Origin: Prunus persica
Lineage: Eukaryota; Streptophyta; Magnoliopsida; Rosales; Rosaceae
DNA length: 64,000 bases
Reading direction: 5' to 3'
Assembly (NCBI RefSeq): GCF_000346465.2
Contig: NC_034012.1
Location: 8,788,294-8,852,293, forward strand
This document shows positions 12,466 through 22,361 of the stretch, one piece after another (position 1 is the stretch's first letter; each line of letters starts with the position of its first letter). A model generated the notes under the pieces. That model had not been told where the DNA came from and ran no database searches. It worked only from the letters and a program-made list of their open reading frames with translations. Both the position numbers and the translations under genes were made by a program.

Positions 12466-13198
12466 GTGGAACATAATAGTAACGTTCTCTTGTCAGATAT
12501 ATGACATGTTATATTTGAATGTTACACGTATAAAAAAAACATAAAGTTTCAAGATTAAAGTAAATATCAATACATGTAAAGAATGTGTGGAGAGAGAGAA
12601 AAAAACCATTAGTGAAACTAAACAGAAGAAGCCAAATTGTAATGAGAATGGTAGGGATGGCTCTCATCTTTTCCTCTCTCTAATGGACAAACCGAAGTGA
12701 CAAGTAGTGAAGAAGCAAAAGATAGAAGTCTATAAGGTTTGATTTGAATCGAGTGGTATTTTTCATCACTTTATACAAGTTTTGCAGCTCTGCTTGTTTA
12801 AGAAAGAAACCTTACAATTAATGTCATAACTCTATATAAGGGAATGTTAATAGCGGCACGCTCTTGCCTTCCTTTCTAATCTTTTCCATTTATTTATTTT
12901 AATGCTTTGAAAAGTTATGATTTCTTTTTTTCTTTTCTTTTTTTATGGAGGCACCGACGCTTATCCAAATCCTTATACAATTTGATCACGTTAAACTTCT
13001 TTTCACATGGTGGGGGTAACGTGTGCAGCTCTGTGCTACATAATTCATGCAAATGGATGTTTCAATTTATTTCCCCTGTCCATTTGAGCCTTATTCACTG
13101 CTATACATATAGCCATCGTTCTAGTTTTTTTTTTTATTAGAGATAATTCACTCATCTCCTCTTCCTTTCTATCTAGCCTCTTTCTTTTTCTTTTTTTT
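12466..13198. other. AT-rich intergenic DNA
   Basis: No gene recognised. Pyrimidine tracts and simple AT sequence dominate. This is the left boundary zone of the protease/NAC duplication cluster. Confidence 0.4.
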
Positions 13199-13255
13199 TG
13201 AGGGACTTTGAAGTAATGTGTGGCATTGCTATGGAATCTTATTATCCAACCGCGT
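13199..13255 (+). pseudogene. Cysteine protease C-terminal scrap
   Basis: The frame reads RDFEV-type sequence into MCGIAMESYYPTA and a stop. It aligns with the end of the intact protease exon at 27.5 kb (LCGIAMGAFYPTV). A recognisable copy of the 3' UTR follows, with CTTAGTATGATTAAGCTTAT and TGAATAATGATTGCTTTCCA, up to about 13405. Everything upstream of this tail has been lost or replaced. It marks the leftmost unit of the tandem protease family. Confidence 0.75.
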
Positions 13256-13739
13256 GACATATTGTTTCCCTCTTTTCGGTAATTCATGATCATGAGATCT
13301 TGGAGCTATAGCTTAGTATGATTAAGCTTATTTTTATTCTTTTTGTTTCTTGTTGGTTGTAAAGTACTGGTTTTATCAATGAATAATGATTGCTTTCCAT
13401 TACATATATGTTATAATATTATATTATATTAATGATAGCTATTCACTTTTCATTTTTAAACATGTACATAATTATTATTTATTCCATATCTCAATAGTGT
13501 AAATCCATTCCGTCCGCATTATTACATGTGGATTAGTAACAGTACGTAGCATGCATGTCCAATATAAATTTTTATTTCTACATTTTTATGGGATTTGACT
13601 TAATTATCCGTTCATTACAAGCAGAAACTGGAAAAATAAAAATAAAAAGTGGCTTCAATTCACAGATGACACAATCCTCTATATGACTTCCATGATATTC
13701 TACTTTTTTTGCCGTTTATTTTGGTTTATCCAATCATAT

Positions 13740-14222
13740 ACTTCATAGAGTTGCAGTCTTAAAGAGACGTGACAACGCTAACTGTTGTTTGAAACGCTCA
13801 GTACTGTTGCTTGGTTTCAATGCCATCTCAATAGCTCTTACCAAGTATTTATCTTCACAATATTTTCACACATCCTTTCCTGAATAAAGCATTTTTGAAT
13901 ATCCATATCTTTAAGTAGTGTATATGCATATATATTTTATTATTTTGTTCGTATATATAACTTAGGAATTCTTCACCACAATAGCTATTACACCAAAGTA
14001 CTTCAATAAATCGTTTTGTGTTTAAAATTTGGAACGGTTTTGACCAAGCCTGCATGCACTCAGCAAGCTAAACACATATACATTACATACTCGCACTTCT
14101 TAGTTCTAATAGTGTTGTATTATGATTATGAACAAAAAAATGTCAACAATTTCTACGAAATATTATTCAAACAAAGAGGAATTACACAAAAGGAAATAAT
14201 TATGCTCGTAGTGTGCAAGAGA
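13740..14222 (-). other. Copy of the NAC gene 3' flank
   Basis: This stretch repeats, with divergence, the sequence found downstream of both NAC genes (compare 14590-14890 and 32170-32480), including the shared TATCCATGTCTTTAAGTAGTG-type block and an AAATCGTTTTGTGT block. It belongs to the truncated NAC copy that follows it. Confidence 0.65.
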
Positions 14223-14530
14223 TTAACCCTAGATATCGTTCATCAGGTAATCCTCAAGAAACCTAAGTTGATCTTCAGTACTTGTGCCCTGCTGACCGTA
14301 CTGTGCAAAGTAAACTTGGATTAACCATGGTGTCCTGTTCACCCTCAACATCGTTCAGAAGGAAATCCTCGAGAACCCTAAGTCGATCATAAGTACTTGC
14401 GTCAATATGCTGCTGCTGATCATGCACATGCTGGGCTTGGATTTCTCCACGGGAAGGCATGTCTACTTCATGAGTTTGTCGTTCTTCTAATTTGCTTTTG
14501 CCCGATGTTTTTTCTTTCTAACAAGACAAA
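14223..14530 (-). pseudogene. NAC transcription factor pseudogene, C-terminal part only
   Basis: The minus strand encodes the C-terminal region of the neighbouring NAC genes: LVRKK, SKLEERQ, then MPSRGEIQAQHVHDQQQHID and LRVLEDFLLNDVEGEQDTMV. It is disabled. A run of A is one base shorter in the RKKET region, a stretch corresponding to VRVRN is deleted, an extra T shifts the frame after VNPSLL, and the end reads MNDI-stop. The NAC DNA-binding domain is absent. Only two of the three C-terminal repeat units remain. It sits immediately downstream (in NAC orientation) of the intact NAC gene, so it is a tandem duplicate remnant. Confidence 0.82.
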
Positions 14531-14891
14531 GAACAATTGTCTCTTTGTGAGATTTATCAACAATATTAACTTCACAATATTTTCACTTCCTTGCGCAACT
14601 TTGTCTTAAATAAAGCAGTATTGAATATCCATGTCTTTAAGTAGTGTATGTGTTTTATTATTTTCTTCGTAGATACAACTTATGAAATTCTTCGCCATAT
14701 AAATAGTTAATACACGAAAGTACTCCAATAAATCGTTTTGTGTATTAAATTTGGAACTGTTTTGACTAAGCCGCAGATAAACAAATGCACTAAGCAAGCT
14801 ACATATATATATACTTATAGTGTTGTATTAAGAACAGAGAAATTACAAAAAGAGGAATTAATTGTGCTTGTACTGTGCAAGCAAAATTGGA

Positions 14892-15773
14892 TTAACCCTC
14901 GATATCGCTCATAAGGTAATCCTCGAAAAGCCTAAGTTGATCTTCAATACTCGTGCCCTGCTGACCGTACTGTGCAAGCAAAGCGGGATTAACCATGGTG
15001 TCCTGTTCACCCTCGACATCGTTCATAAGGAAATCCTCGAGAACCCTAAGTTGATCTTCAGTACTTGTGCCAATCATGTCCTGCTGATCGTACTGTGCAA
15101 GCAAACTTGGATTAACCATGGTGCTATGTTCACCCTCGACATCGTTCATAAGGTAGTCTTCCAAAAAAAGTTGATCATAAGTACTTGAGTCAATATGTTG
15201 CTGCTGATCATCATGCACAAGCTGGGCCTGGATCTGTCCACGGGAAGCCATGTCAACTTCATGATTTTGTCGTTCTTCTAATTTGCTTTTGCCCAATGTT
15301 TCTTTCTTTCTAACAAGACAAAGAACAATTGTCTCTTTGTTTGGCACTCGCACGAGAGATTCATCAAGCTGGAACTCAAGCATGATCCAACGGTCATCGT
15401 GGGGTGAGCCAGGGTTCATGTATCGAAATCGTTTTCTGATGCCAATATCATTCCCACAAGCACGTATTTTCTTGCCGGAGTCTTCTCCTTTCCAAACTCC
15501 GGTACCGGCGGTGCCAACTGTTCTGCAAAACCGCGAGCCATTTGGGGTCTTCTTCTTGAGTGTGGTGAAGACGTAGATGTCTTCTTGATCATCTGGTGAT
15601 GAGTGGAAATCTCTCCATATCTCCCATGGTTCTTTTGCACCGTAGAGATCGCAGTCAGGAACAACACCTTTAGGATAGTTGTTTCCATTCACTCTGGGGA
15701 GAAGGTAGTGAAGAAGTAGTTCTTCTTCTGAAGGCCTGAACCTGTACCCAACTGGAACTTGATAGCCACCCAT
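14892..15773 (-). CDS. NAC-domain transcription factor (copy 1, intronless)
   Basis: Plant-specific DNA-binding transcription regulator, 293 aa in one exon starting at ATG 15773. The NAC domain occupies roughly residues 6-160: subdomain A (VPVGYRFRPSEEELLLHYLL), B (VPDCDLYGAKEPWEIWRDF), C/D (YVFTTLKKKTPNGSRFCRTV, GTGVWKGEDSGKKI), and E (DDRWIMLEFQLDESL). Most NAC genes have two introns inside this domain, so the intronless form suggests an atypical lineage or an old retrocopy. The C-terminal third is three imperfect tandem repeats with consensus STEDQLR-LEDFLMNDVEGE and TMVNP-LLAQY, offsets 38 and 40 codons, acidic and plausibly an activation region. It is nearly identical to the copy at 32.5 kb. 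Target genes cannot be inferred. Confidence 0.92.
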   Translation of the reverse strand: MGGYQVPVGYRFRPSEEELLLHYLLPRVNGNNYPKGVVPDCDLYGAKEPWEIWRDFHSSPDDQEDIYVFTTLKKKTPNGSRFCRTVGTAGTGVWKGEDSGKKIRACGNDIGIRKRFRYMNPGSPHDDRWIMLEFQLDESLVRVPNKETIVLCLVRKKETLGKSKLEERQNHEVDMASRGQIQAQLVHDDQQQHIDSSTYDQLFLEDYLMNDVEGEHSTMVNPSLLAQYDQQDMIGTSTEDQLRVLEDFLMNDVEGEQDTMVNPALLAQYGQQGTSIEDQLRLFEDYLMSDIEG

Positions 15774-15865
15774 ATTTAATTCTTAACTAGGGTTTCTAAT
15801 TAATGATGTGCAGCAGGAGAAAAACCAAAGGCTGCAAGTGAGAGAGCAACTAATTATTTGGGGTG

Positions 15866-15874
15866 TATTTATAG
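15866..15874 (-). promoter_or_regulatory. TATA box of NAC copy 1
   Basis: CTATAAATA on the minus strand lies 93 bases upstream of the ATG. The same box is kept at the same distance in NAC copy 2. The flanking sequence to about 16030 is shared by all three upstream copies in the window. Confidence 0.65.
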
Positions 15875-16039
15875 TGGTTGAATTTCTTGTAACCCACAAG
15901 TTCAGGTTCCGAATTATTTGGGTAATTATTTTATGGACAAATCAGGGCTTGACATGTAAGGTGGATTGAGATAAACGAGCATATATACCGGGTGTATTTT
16001 GTTGCAGATAATTATGCCAAGGAGAATAAACTAAATCAT

Positions 16040-16434
16040 TGATAATAAAGAAATACAAAAATTATGGTCTTAATTACTCTTTTGTGTTGTTTATCATTGG
16101 ACAAATTATAATGTTTTTATTTTGTTTTTGTTGCTTTGCTACTTGAAATAAGGAACGAAAACAAGGGCTTTTTGTTCCGAAACTTTTATTTTATCCTTAT
16201 CCATAGAGAATTTTTGGTGAACATGAACTCTTACTTTCTTTTTGTTTTTATTATTTTATATATTTATATCTTTAATACGAATTAGTTGTGTTTTGAAAAT
16301 TTTCTTAGATAATTAAATATACAATTTTAAATTATTTTGAAAATTAATTTAGCCATAAGGATATCATATAGATATATCCAAGAGAAAAATATTTAATCTT
16401 TTCAATTTGAAATGAACTTGAAAAACCATAAGTA
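16040..16434. other. AT-rich spacer between NAC copy 1 and the protease pseudogene
   Basis: The upstream region of NAC copy 1 diverges here from the other NAC copies. I see no gene. Confidence 0.4.
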
Positions 16435-16560
16435 TATATAATTTTTCTCTTGATACAAGTGATGGCCTAAACTACTATTAATTAATCTAATACAGATGAG
16501 GGGACTCGAGCTTAGGTACAAATTCTTGCTCCTGATCTAAATATTTCTTCTTCTTTTAGT
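16435..16560 (-). mobile_element. SINE-like fragment
   Basis: It is related to the sequence at 21600-21710: both hold a minus-strand B-box-like GTTCGAGTC / GCTCGAGTC with a shared tail (TGATGGCCTAAACTACTAT-like). The A-box is weak. It was probably duplicated with the protease upstream unit rather than inserted twice. Confidence 0.35.
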
Positions 16561-16749
16561 TTGTAAATATATACTTTTTTGGTTTGGCAAAAAAGGAAAA
16601 GAAAAAGTAAAAAACTACCCTAGGACCCAAATTGAAGTTGATTAGAATGGCGATCCAATGGGTACAGATTCAATCCAATGGCCATTATCATTCAGGCATT
16701 CTAATCTAACATAGAATTCTAGAAACTATTAAGCTATATGATGAGGTAA

Positions 16750-17088
16750 AAAACGGGCCAACATTTCTTTGAAGTAAGAACACGCATTTTTGTATAATTA
16801 AGCCCATTGACCCATGAAATTTACACGCGTAAATCGGAAAGACTAGTTTTTGGGACTTGACGAAGGATTACCATTTAATTTGTTTATATCCTTAAAAGGA
16901 TTTGAAATTAAATAAAAAAGATTGTAACCAGACATTTGTTGACATTAAAAAGATTTATTCTGGGAGTTATTACACGCGTACAAGTCTTTGTGTATAAAAT
17001 CCCATGACCATTTTGCATGTTTTATGCCAATCATAATCATATTCTATTCTCTTAGTACACACACTAAGTAGGTGTTTACCACTTAATC
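16750..17088 (+). promoter_or_regulatory. Upstream region of protease copy 1, with TATA box
   Basis: TATAAAA at 16993-16999 lies 90 bases before the ATG. The whole stretch is repeated before protease copy 2 (about 22010-22361), and more degenerate versions occur near 18.7, 29.4 and 34.0 kb. It is therefore a marker of the duplication unit. Confidence 0.6.
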
Positions 17089-17983
17089 ATGGCTCTGCTC
17101 ACCACAAACCAAGGCCAATCCATCTGCTTGGCCTTTTTTCTTGTGCTCATTTTGGCCTTCTGCTCCTCTCAAGCATCTTGTAGTCGCCAACTTTATGGTG
17201 AAGACAAAATCATGCTCCAGAGGTTTGAGGAGTGGATGGCTAAACATGGACGAGTGTATAAGGATGCACAGGAGAAGGAGCTGCGCTACGACATTTTCAA
17301 GTCCAATGTGGAATTTATAGAGGCTTTTAAAAAGAACAAGGACCAAAGGAAGTACACACTAAGCATCAATAAGTTTGCGGATCGCAAGAATGAGGAACTT
17401 CGAGCAATGCGTAATGGATACAATGTGAGGCAACATCTCTCCAAAAAAGCATCCAACTCCATGAAAGGAAGTCGAAACACTTTTTTCAAATATGAAAACG
17501 TAACCGAGGTGCCACCTTTCTGTGATTGGACAACAAATGCTGTAACCCCGGTCAAGGAGCAAGGATATGATTGTGGTAAGCATGCATGTTTAATTTTAAT
17601 CTATAAGTTCATTATGTCATTAAACTATTATGTTGAATCGCACATTTAAGCAATTGTACTTATTTATCATGATGTCATACGGAGTTGTTGGGCGTTCGCA
17701 ACAGTGGCAGTCGTAGAAGGGCTTAACTCTATTATAACAGGAGACTTAATTTCGCTATCAGAACAAGAGTTTATCGATTGTTCAACTAGTTTAGACGAAG
17801 ATGGCTGCCATGGTGGTTTTTTGGAGAAGGCCTTCGAATACATGATCCCACGCAACAAGAGCCTGGTAACTGAAGATGATTACCTGGCCATAGATGAACC
17901 CGTTTGCTTGGCTGACTTCTATAACGCCCCCACCCGTTCCATAACTATAACTGGGTACGAGCAAGTGCCTCAAAACAACGAAA
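17089..17983 (+). pseudogene. Papain-like cysteine protease pseudogene (copy 1)
   Basis: Exon 1 (17089-17575) is intact: signal peptide (MALLTTNQGQS, then LAFFLVLILAFC), an I29 inhibitor prodomain with an ERFNIN-type helix (EKELRYDIFKSNVEFIE), and the start of the C1 domain (VTPVKEQGYDCG, with the oxyanion-hole Gln). The donor is GTAAG. The acceptor, CTATAG in the intact copy, is here CATAC (17676-17680), so the splice site is lost. Exon 2 sequence then gives SCWAFATVAVVEGLN, with the nucleophile Cys, up to GYEQVPQNN, and stops matching at about 17983. There the sequence is joined to DNA that in copy 2 lies about 200 bases past the stop codon. The catalytic His and Asn are deleted. The family is of senescence or stress type (SAG12/SAG39-like), vacuolar or secreted by family knowledge. 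Confidence 0.85.
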
Positions 17984-18424
17984 GTATCCTGCCCCATTCA
18001 CATTTGTATAACATAACGTGGCACGGCTCTTCAACACAAATTGTTGTTTCTTTTCTTCAACGCAAGCAGAAACTGAAGAGAAGGTGGTTTCAATTACCAA
18101 CCCCCCCATCATTAATCAGGCCCAAAATAATAACCTAGGAAGAAACAAACTTGACCTAAAAAAACACACTACGAAGAAACCAGAGAAGTAAAACTCTACA
18201 AAGCCTCCACACTAAAAGCCTAATTAGCAGAGAAGTTTCCCTGAAAACCGATCAAATCTCCATCATGAGATCAGTAAATACCGTATGCATTTCTTTGACG
18301 CATACTTTCCTTCCTTCCAATAACATTTGACTATTGATGGGCTTCTTGTTCTTCTAAAGGATGTTGCTTATATGATCAAGGTCTGTTAGCCTGAATTGAA
18401 GCTTGAAAACCTTGATGTCCTTAG
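17984..18424. other. Displaced 3' flank of the protease family
   Basis: From about 18028 this matches the 3' flank of copy 2 (27706-27970), for example GCAGAAACTGAAGAGAAGGT and GGCCCAAAATAATAACCTA. It shows directly where the deletion in copy 1 ended. Confidence 0.7.
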
Positions 18425-19599
18425 ACAAACGCCGTCTCCAAGGGTGAGAGGCATGCATAGCAAGAGAGGAAACGATATTTTTGAAAAAGAAATTCTGAAA
18501 AAATGTAAATACTAAAAATATAAGGAGATGTCATTGGAATTCTTTAAAAAAAAAAATAGAATAATGGAAAATTGGTTACAGATGCAATCTAATGACTAGG
18601 AATTCATGCAATAATTTTTTACGCTTTTGTTACAGATCCTTCAAATTTACGTTAAAGAGTTTTTAATTTTTAATTTATTTCATTTTATCAAATACGTTAA
18701 AGAGTTGGACCAAAATGGGATAGGACAACAAATTGGCCTTGACGAAGGATTACCATTAAATTTGTATATTTCCCTTTAAAGTAAGGATCTGAAATTAAAT
18801 AAAAAGATTGTACTCAGGTTTTGAAATTGTATATATTTTATGTTTTTGATATTAAAAAGATTAAGGCTTTGTATTGAAGGACTTTATTGTTAATTGCAAA
18901 TTCTCTACTCTTATTTGGCGAACAACCAAAAAAAAAAAAATATAGGTAAGGGAATTTTTTTTTTTTTTTTTTGGGGTGTCTCTAAGATAAAGGAAAAAAA
19001 ATCTATCAATATGCGGAGTGTGTGTGTTCGAGAGGCTTCTATTTTTATTGTCGACACGAGTTTCCCACGTCGAAAATGTTAAGCCTTGGTTAAATTCATT
19101 ACAAATTAGTTTTGGGCTGGATACTGTAATTCTTTTATACTTACTTTTCTTGTCATCCTTCGGTGCTTCGTGATTTGAAATAGTATATTATGCATAAGGA
19201 AATTCTTAATTGAATACACCCCCCTTAAAATGTGTTTTTGACAGGTTGAAAATTTTGATTAAGTCCGTTTTTCAGGGGAGACTACCGAAATTTCGGTAGA
19301 AGTCTCGGCTCTCTTTTCCTTTGTTTTAGGGGAAGAGGACGTTTGAAATTAGTAAGTGCGATAGGTATCGGTTGGATGTCAGAAATACCACAAGATCCGT
19401 CACATATTCCGACGAATTCAGGTCCTGTCATTTTATTTGTATTGTTATAGCTTGATTTTTTCAAGCTTTATCTTTTTTTTTAAATTATTCTAAGTTTGCA
19501 ATCTTAGTTGGGATGCATATGTCAAAGTTTCTTCGATTTTGCGTGATCTTTAGTGAAGGTGCACCGGATTGTCTTAATTTTGATGTTTGGTAAAATATT

Positions 19600-19900
19600 G
19601 GCTTTTCACTCTATAACTTACCGGTAAGTTTTAGAGTAAAAGCCGATATATAACAGTCATGTAAGTGATGGAGTGAAAAGCCTATAACTTCCCGGTAAAT
19701 TATAGGCTTTTTACTCCTTCAATTATAAGACGGTTAACTATTGGCTTTTCATGCTATAACTTACCGGTAAGTTATAGGCTTTTCATTCAATCACTTACAT
19801 GACGGTTATATATCGGCTTTTACGCTATAACTTACCGGTAAGTTATTGGCTTTTCACTCCATCACTTACATGACGGTTGGATATTGACTTTTCACTCCAG
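19600..19900. repeat. Array of TTACCGGTAAG palindromes (array A)
   Basis: At least four units of about 60-70 bases, each built as GGCTTTTCAC-type sequence, then a palindrome centred on CCGG (AACTTACCGGTAAGTT), then TTTTCACTCCATCACTTACA and TGACGGTTA. One unit near 19632-19700 is inverted and degenerate. At 19754-19777 the palindrome is perfect over 24 bases. Confidence 0.85.
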
Positions 19901-20034
19901 CCTTATACAGAGGATGCAATTGGTAAGATTCTGGACATCACATCAGATGCCAAGAAGAAAAAGTTGAGATGTCTGAAGTGGCAAAGCATTTGTTGACCAA
20001 GATTGGTGTTGATACCAATGCCATGCAATCTTGA
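19901..20034 (+). pseudogene. RuvB-like 2 (RVB2/TIP49b) fragment, copy A, with internal deletion
   Basis: It begins PYTED-IGKILDI and shows the [15 protein letters not shown] region in a shifted frame, then jumps to the terminal NAMQS and a stop (20032-20034). Compared with copy B, 191 bases are missing at a TGAT microhomology, removing the part that encodes the C-terminal helical region. Confidence 0.75.
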
Positions 20035-20528
20035 GAGATTCCTTGAGCCTAGGAAAGACTTTGTGTTTATTTCTGTATCTTGGTTTATTGGTTTTAGGCA
20101 GCACTGGACTTTCTTCATGGGAAAACGGCATTACTGCTCTTGTACGTTTTGATCCTGTTTATAGTTTTGGGATTTTATGGTAGTTTTGTGGTTTTTCCAT
20201 TTAAAGCATGAATCTGTAATATTTATCCACATACAACAATGTAGCAGGAATAGTCTCATGACTTTGATATCTAATCTACTTTAATCTAGGATTTCCGACT
20301 ACATCTTCCTCTGGGAGCCTTACAAGTTACAGACCTTCGCTTTAATCAATTGTGATTCGTTCAATCCAAGTCTGGCCAAGGGAATTGTAAGGGATTGTTT
20401 AATCAATTGGCAAATTTCAGTTGTTAGTCCAGTTTAGTTTGTAATTCACATCTTCCCTCCTTTCTCATCTCCCCGAGATACCGATTGCTGAGGAAAAAAG
20501 TGGAAGAAAATAACACATACAGTTTTTG

Positions 20529-20800
20529 TTTGTCAATTAGTCTCAAAATCTTGTATGCATGTTAATTATGATAGAATGTGAATTGCCAATCATTAACTAG
20601 GGTATGCTTTGTAGTGGATAATTGTTTCTACAAGTCTGATGCAACTCTATTGAAATGAACACCGATTGCACTCTTCAATCCTTGGTATTTCGTTTTGAAT
20701 TTCGAAGAATTATTCATAGAAATTAAACAAAAAGTCACAGAATTTTTTTAAGGCAAAAGCTGTTTCAACCACATGATAAAACATTGCTTAACATATTACA
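20529..20800. other. Short unique spacer
   Basis: No gene recognised. The right edge is an abrupt junction to NAC coding sequence. Confidence 0.4.
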
Positions 20801-20912
20801 CAACACCTTTAGGATAGTCGTTTCCATTCACTCTGGGGAGAAGGTAGTGAAGAAGTAGTTCTTCTTCTGAAGGCGTGAACCTGTACCCAACTGGAACTTG
20901 ATAGCCACCCAT
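20801..20912 (-). pseudogene. NAC transcription factor 5' fragment
   Basis: The ATG at 20912 starts MGGYQVPVGYRFTPSEEELL and continues through the equivalent of NGNDYPKGV before homology ends at 20801. The residues (T in YRFTPSEEE, D in NGNDY) match NAC copy 2 rather than copy 1, so it derives from the copy 2 lineage. The upstream region (20913-21260), including the CTATAAATA TATA box, is retained. A promoter therefore drives a 37-codon stub. Confidence 0.85.
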
Positions 20913-21260
20913 ACTTAATTCTTAACTAGGGTTTCTAATTAATGATGCGCAGTAAGAGAAAAACCAAAGGCTGCAAGTGAGAGAGCAACTAATTATTTGG
21001 GGTGTATTTATAGTGGTTGAATTTCTTGTAACCCAAGTTCAAGTTCCGAATTATTTGGGTAATTATTTTATGGACTAATCAGGGCTTGACATGTAAGGTG
21101 GATTGAGATAAATGAGCATATATACCGGGTGTATTTTGTTGCAGATAATTATGCCAAGGAGAATAAACTAAATCATTGATATGTTATATATTTCTCTTAG
21201 ATAAAGAAAAAATTTTAGATAATTTGAAAAAATTTCTTAGATGAAGATATGATTTTAGAT
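20913..21260 (-). promoter_or_regulatory. NAC upstream region copy attached to the NAC stub
   Basis: Closely matches 33373-33730 upstream of NAC copy 2. It includes the leader, the TATA box, and the GATAATTTGAAAA-type repeats at its distal end. Confidence 0.75.
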
Positions 21261-21599
21261 AATTTGAAAATTCAACCACAAGGATCATAAAAGTCTTTTT
21301 TCGTTTGCCAAATAAAAACGTAAGAAGAAAAACAAAGTGTAGGAAAAAAAAAAAAAAAAGAGCAATCAATCACATATATGTGTGGCCTACCCACACTTAA
21401 AAGACTAGACAACTTCTTTCTGCAGATTTAGAAGCCAATGGCCATGGATTGCCATTTAATTTATTTATCCAAGCTAAACCCTAATATTCCAACTGAAAAC
21501 CCTAATCCAATTGGGAATTCTTATTATAGTATATATAGTTTTTAAAAACCCTTAATCTTTTCAATTTGAAACGAACTTGTAAAATCATAGTATATATAG

Positions 21600-21712
21600 T
21601 TTTTATCTTGATATAATTGATGGTCTAAACTATTATAAATTAATATAATATACAGAACGGAAGACTCGAACTTAAGTACAAAGGGTGAGCTCACTACGTC
21701 TAAACTGCATTT
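21600..21712 (-). mobile_element. SINE-like fragment
   Basis: On the minus strand an A-box-like AGTTTAGACGTAGTGAG precedes a B-box-like AAGTTCGAGTC (21671-21661), with a tail TAGTTTAGACCATCAAT. It is related to 16435-16560 in the equivalent position of the previous unit. Confidence 0.45.
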
Positions 21713-22009
21713 GCAATATATGATTTTTACATCACTTGTTCATATTTTGATGGCTGAAATGTGTATAAAAATGGAGATCATGGGGCGAGACGGTTGCAAC
21801 GATTAGAGGAACCTGTGGGTTTTTGGAGCCTGATTGGCTCTTCAATGTTCTTCCTCAAAACAAAAACAAAAACATTAATGTTCTTCCTCAAAACAAAAAC
21901 AAAAACGTTCTTCCTACAAGTAATGCAAACGTGTCCCAACAAGGAAGGGAGAGGAGGAAGGAGCTAGATGATGAAGAAATATCGTGTTCTGTTCAAGCAT
22001 TTCTTTGAA

Positions 22010-22361
22010 GTAAAAACACACGTTTTTGTATAATTAAGCCCATTGAGCATTGACCTACGAAATATACGTTTTAGAAAGTGTTAGACCAAAATCGGAAAGA
22101 TTAGTTTTGGGCCTTGACGAAGAATTACCATTTAATTTGTTTATATCCTTAAAAGGATTTGAAATTGAATAAGAAGATTACAATACCAGGTTTTGAAATT
22201 CTCTTTAACTAGGCCCGTGTTTTTTATATTAAATAGATTAATATTGGGAGTTATTACACGCGTACAAGTCTTTGTGTATAAAATCCCATGACCATTTTGC
22301 ATGTTATCAGTACACACACTAAGATACCTCTCGACTCTAAGTAGGTGTTTACCACTTAATC
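22010..22361 (+). promoter_or_regulatory. Upstream region of protease copy 2, with TATA box
   Basis: TATAAAA at 22277-22283 predicts transcription from about 22305-22315, giving a leader of about 50 bases before the ATG at 22362. Compared with copy 1 the leader has a small insertion. Confidence 0.6.

Larger units (their letters stand above)
18425..20528. repeat. Segmental duplication, copy A
   Basis: About 2.1 kb that is repeated at 29099-31404 in the same orientation with high identity by eye. It opens with a degenerate protease upstream copy (near 18.7 kb), then a block of unknown origin including an 18-bp perfect palindrome CTACCGAAATTTCGGTAG (near 19284), a palindrome array (19600-19900), a RuvB-like fragment (19901-20034) and probable 3' UTR-type sequence. 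Copy A lacks 191 bases present in copy B. Confidence 0.85.

Noticed and set aside
12230..12500. Open plus-strand frame reading FEPGKLGYLKELFRTLRR
   Set aside because: The minus strand of the same bases gives a clear TPD1-like protein, so the plus-strand frame is a shadow.
14862..15576. Plus-strand open frames opposite NAC copy 1 (and 32533-33195 opposite copy 2)
   Set aside because: Antisense shadows of the repeated NAC coding sequence, with no independent similarity.
18890..20160. LTR retrotransposon end, suggested by the CTACCGAAATTTCGGTAG palindrome
   Set aside because: No paired LTR, primer-binding site or gag/pol sequence was found in either copy of the segment, so I list it only as a segmental duplication.
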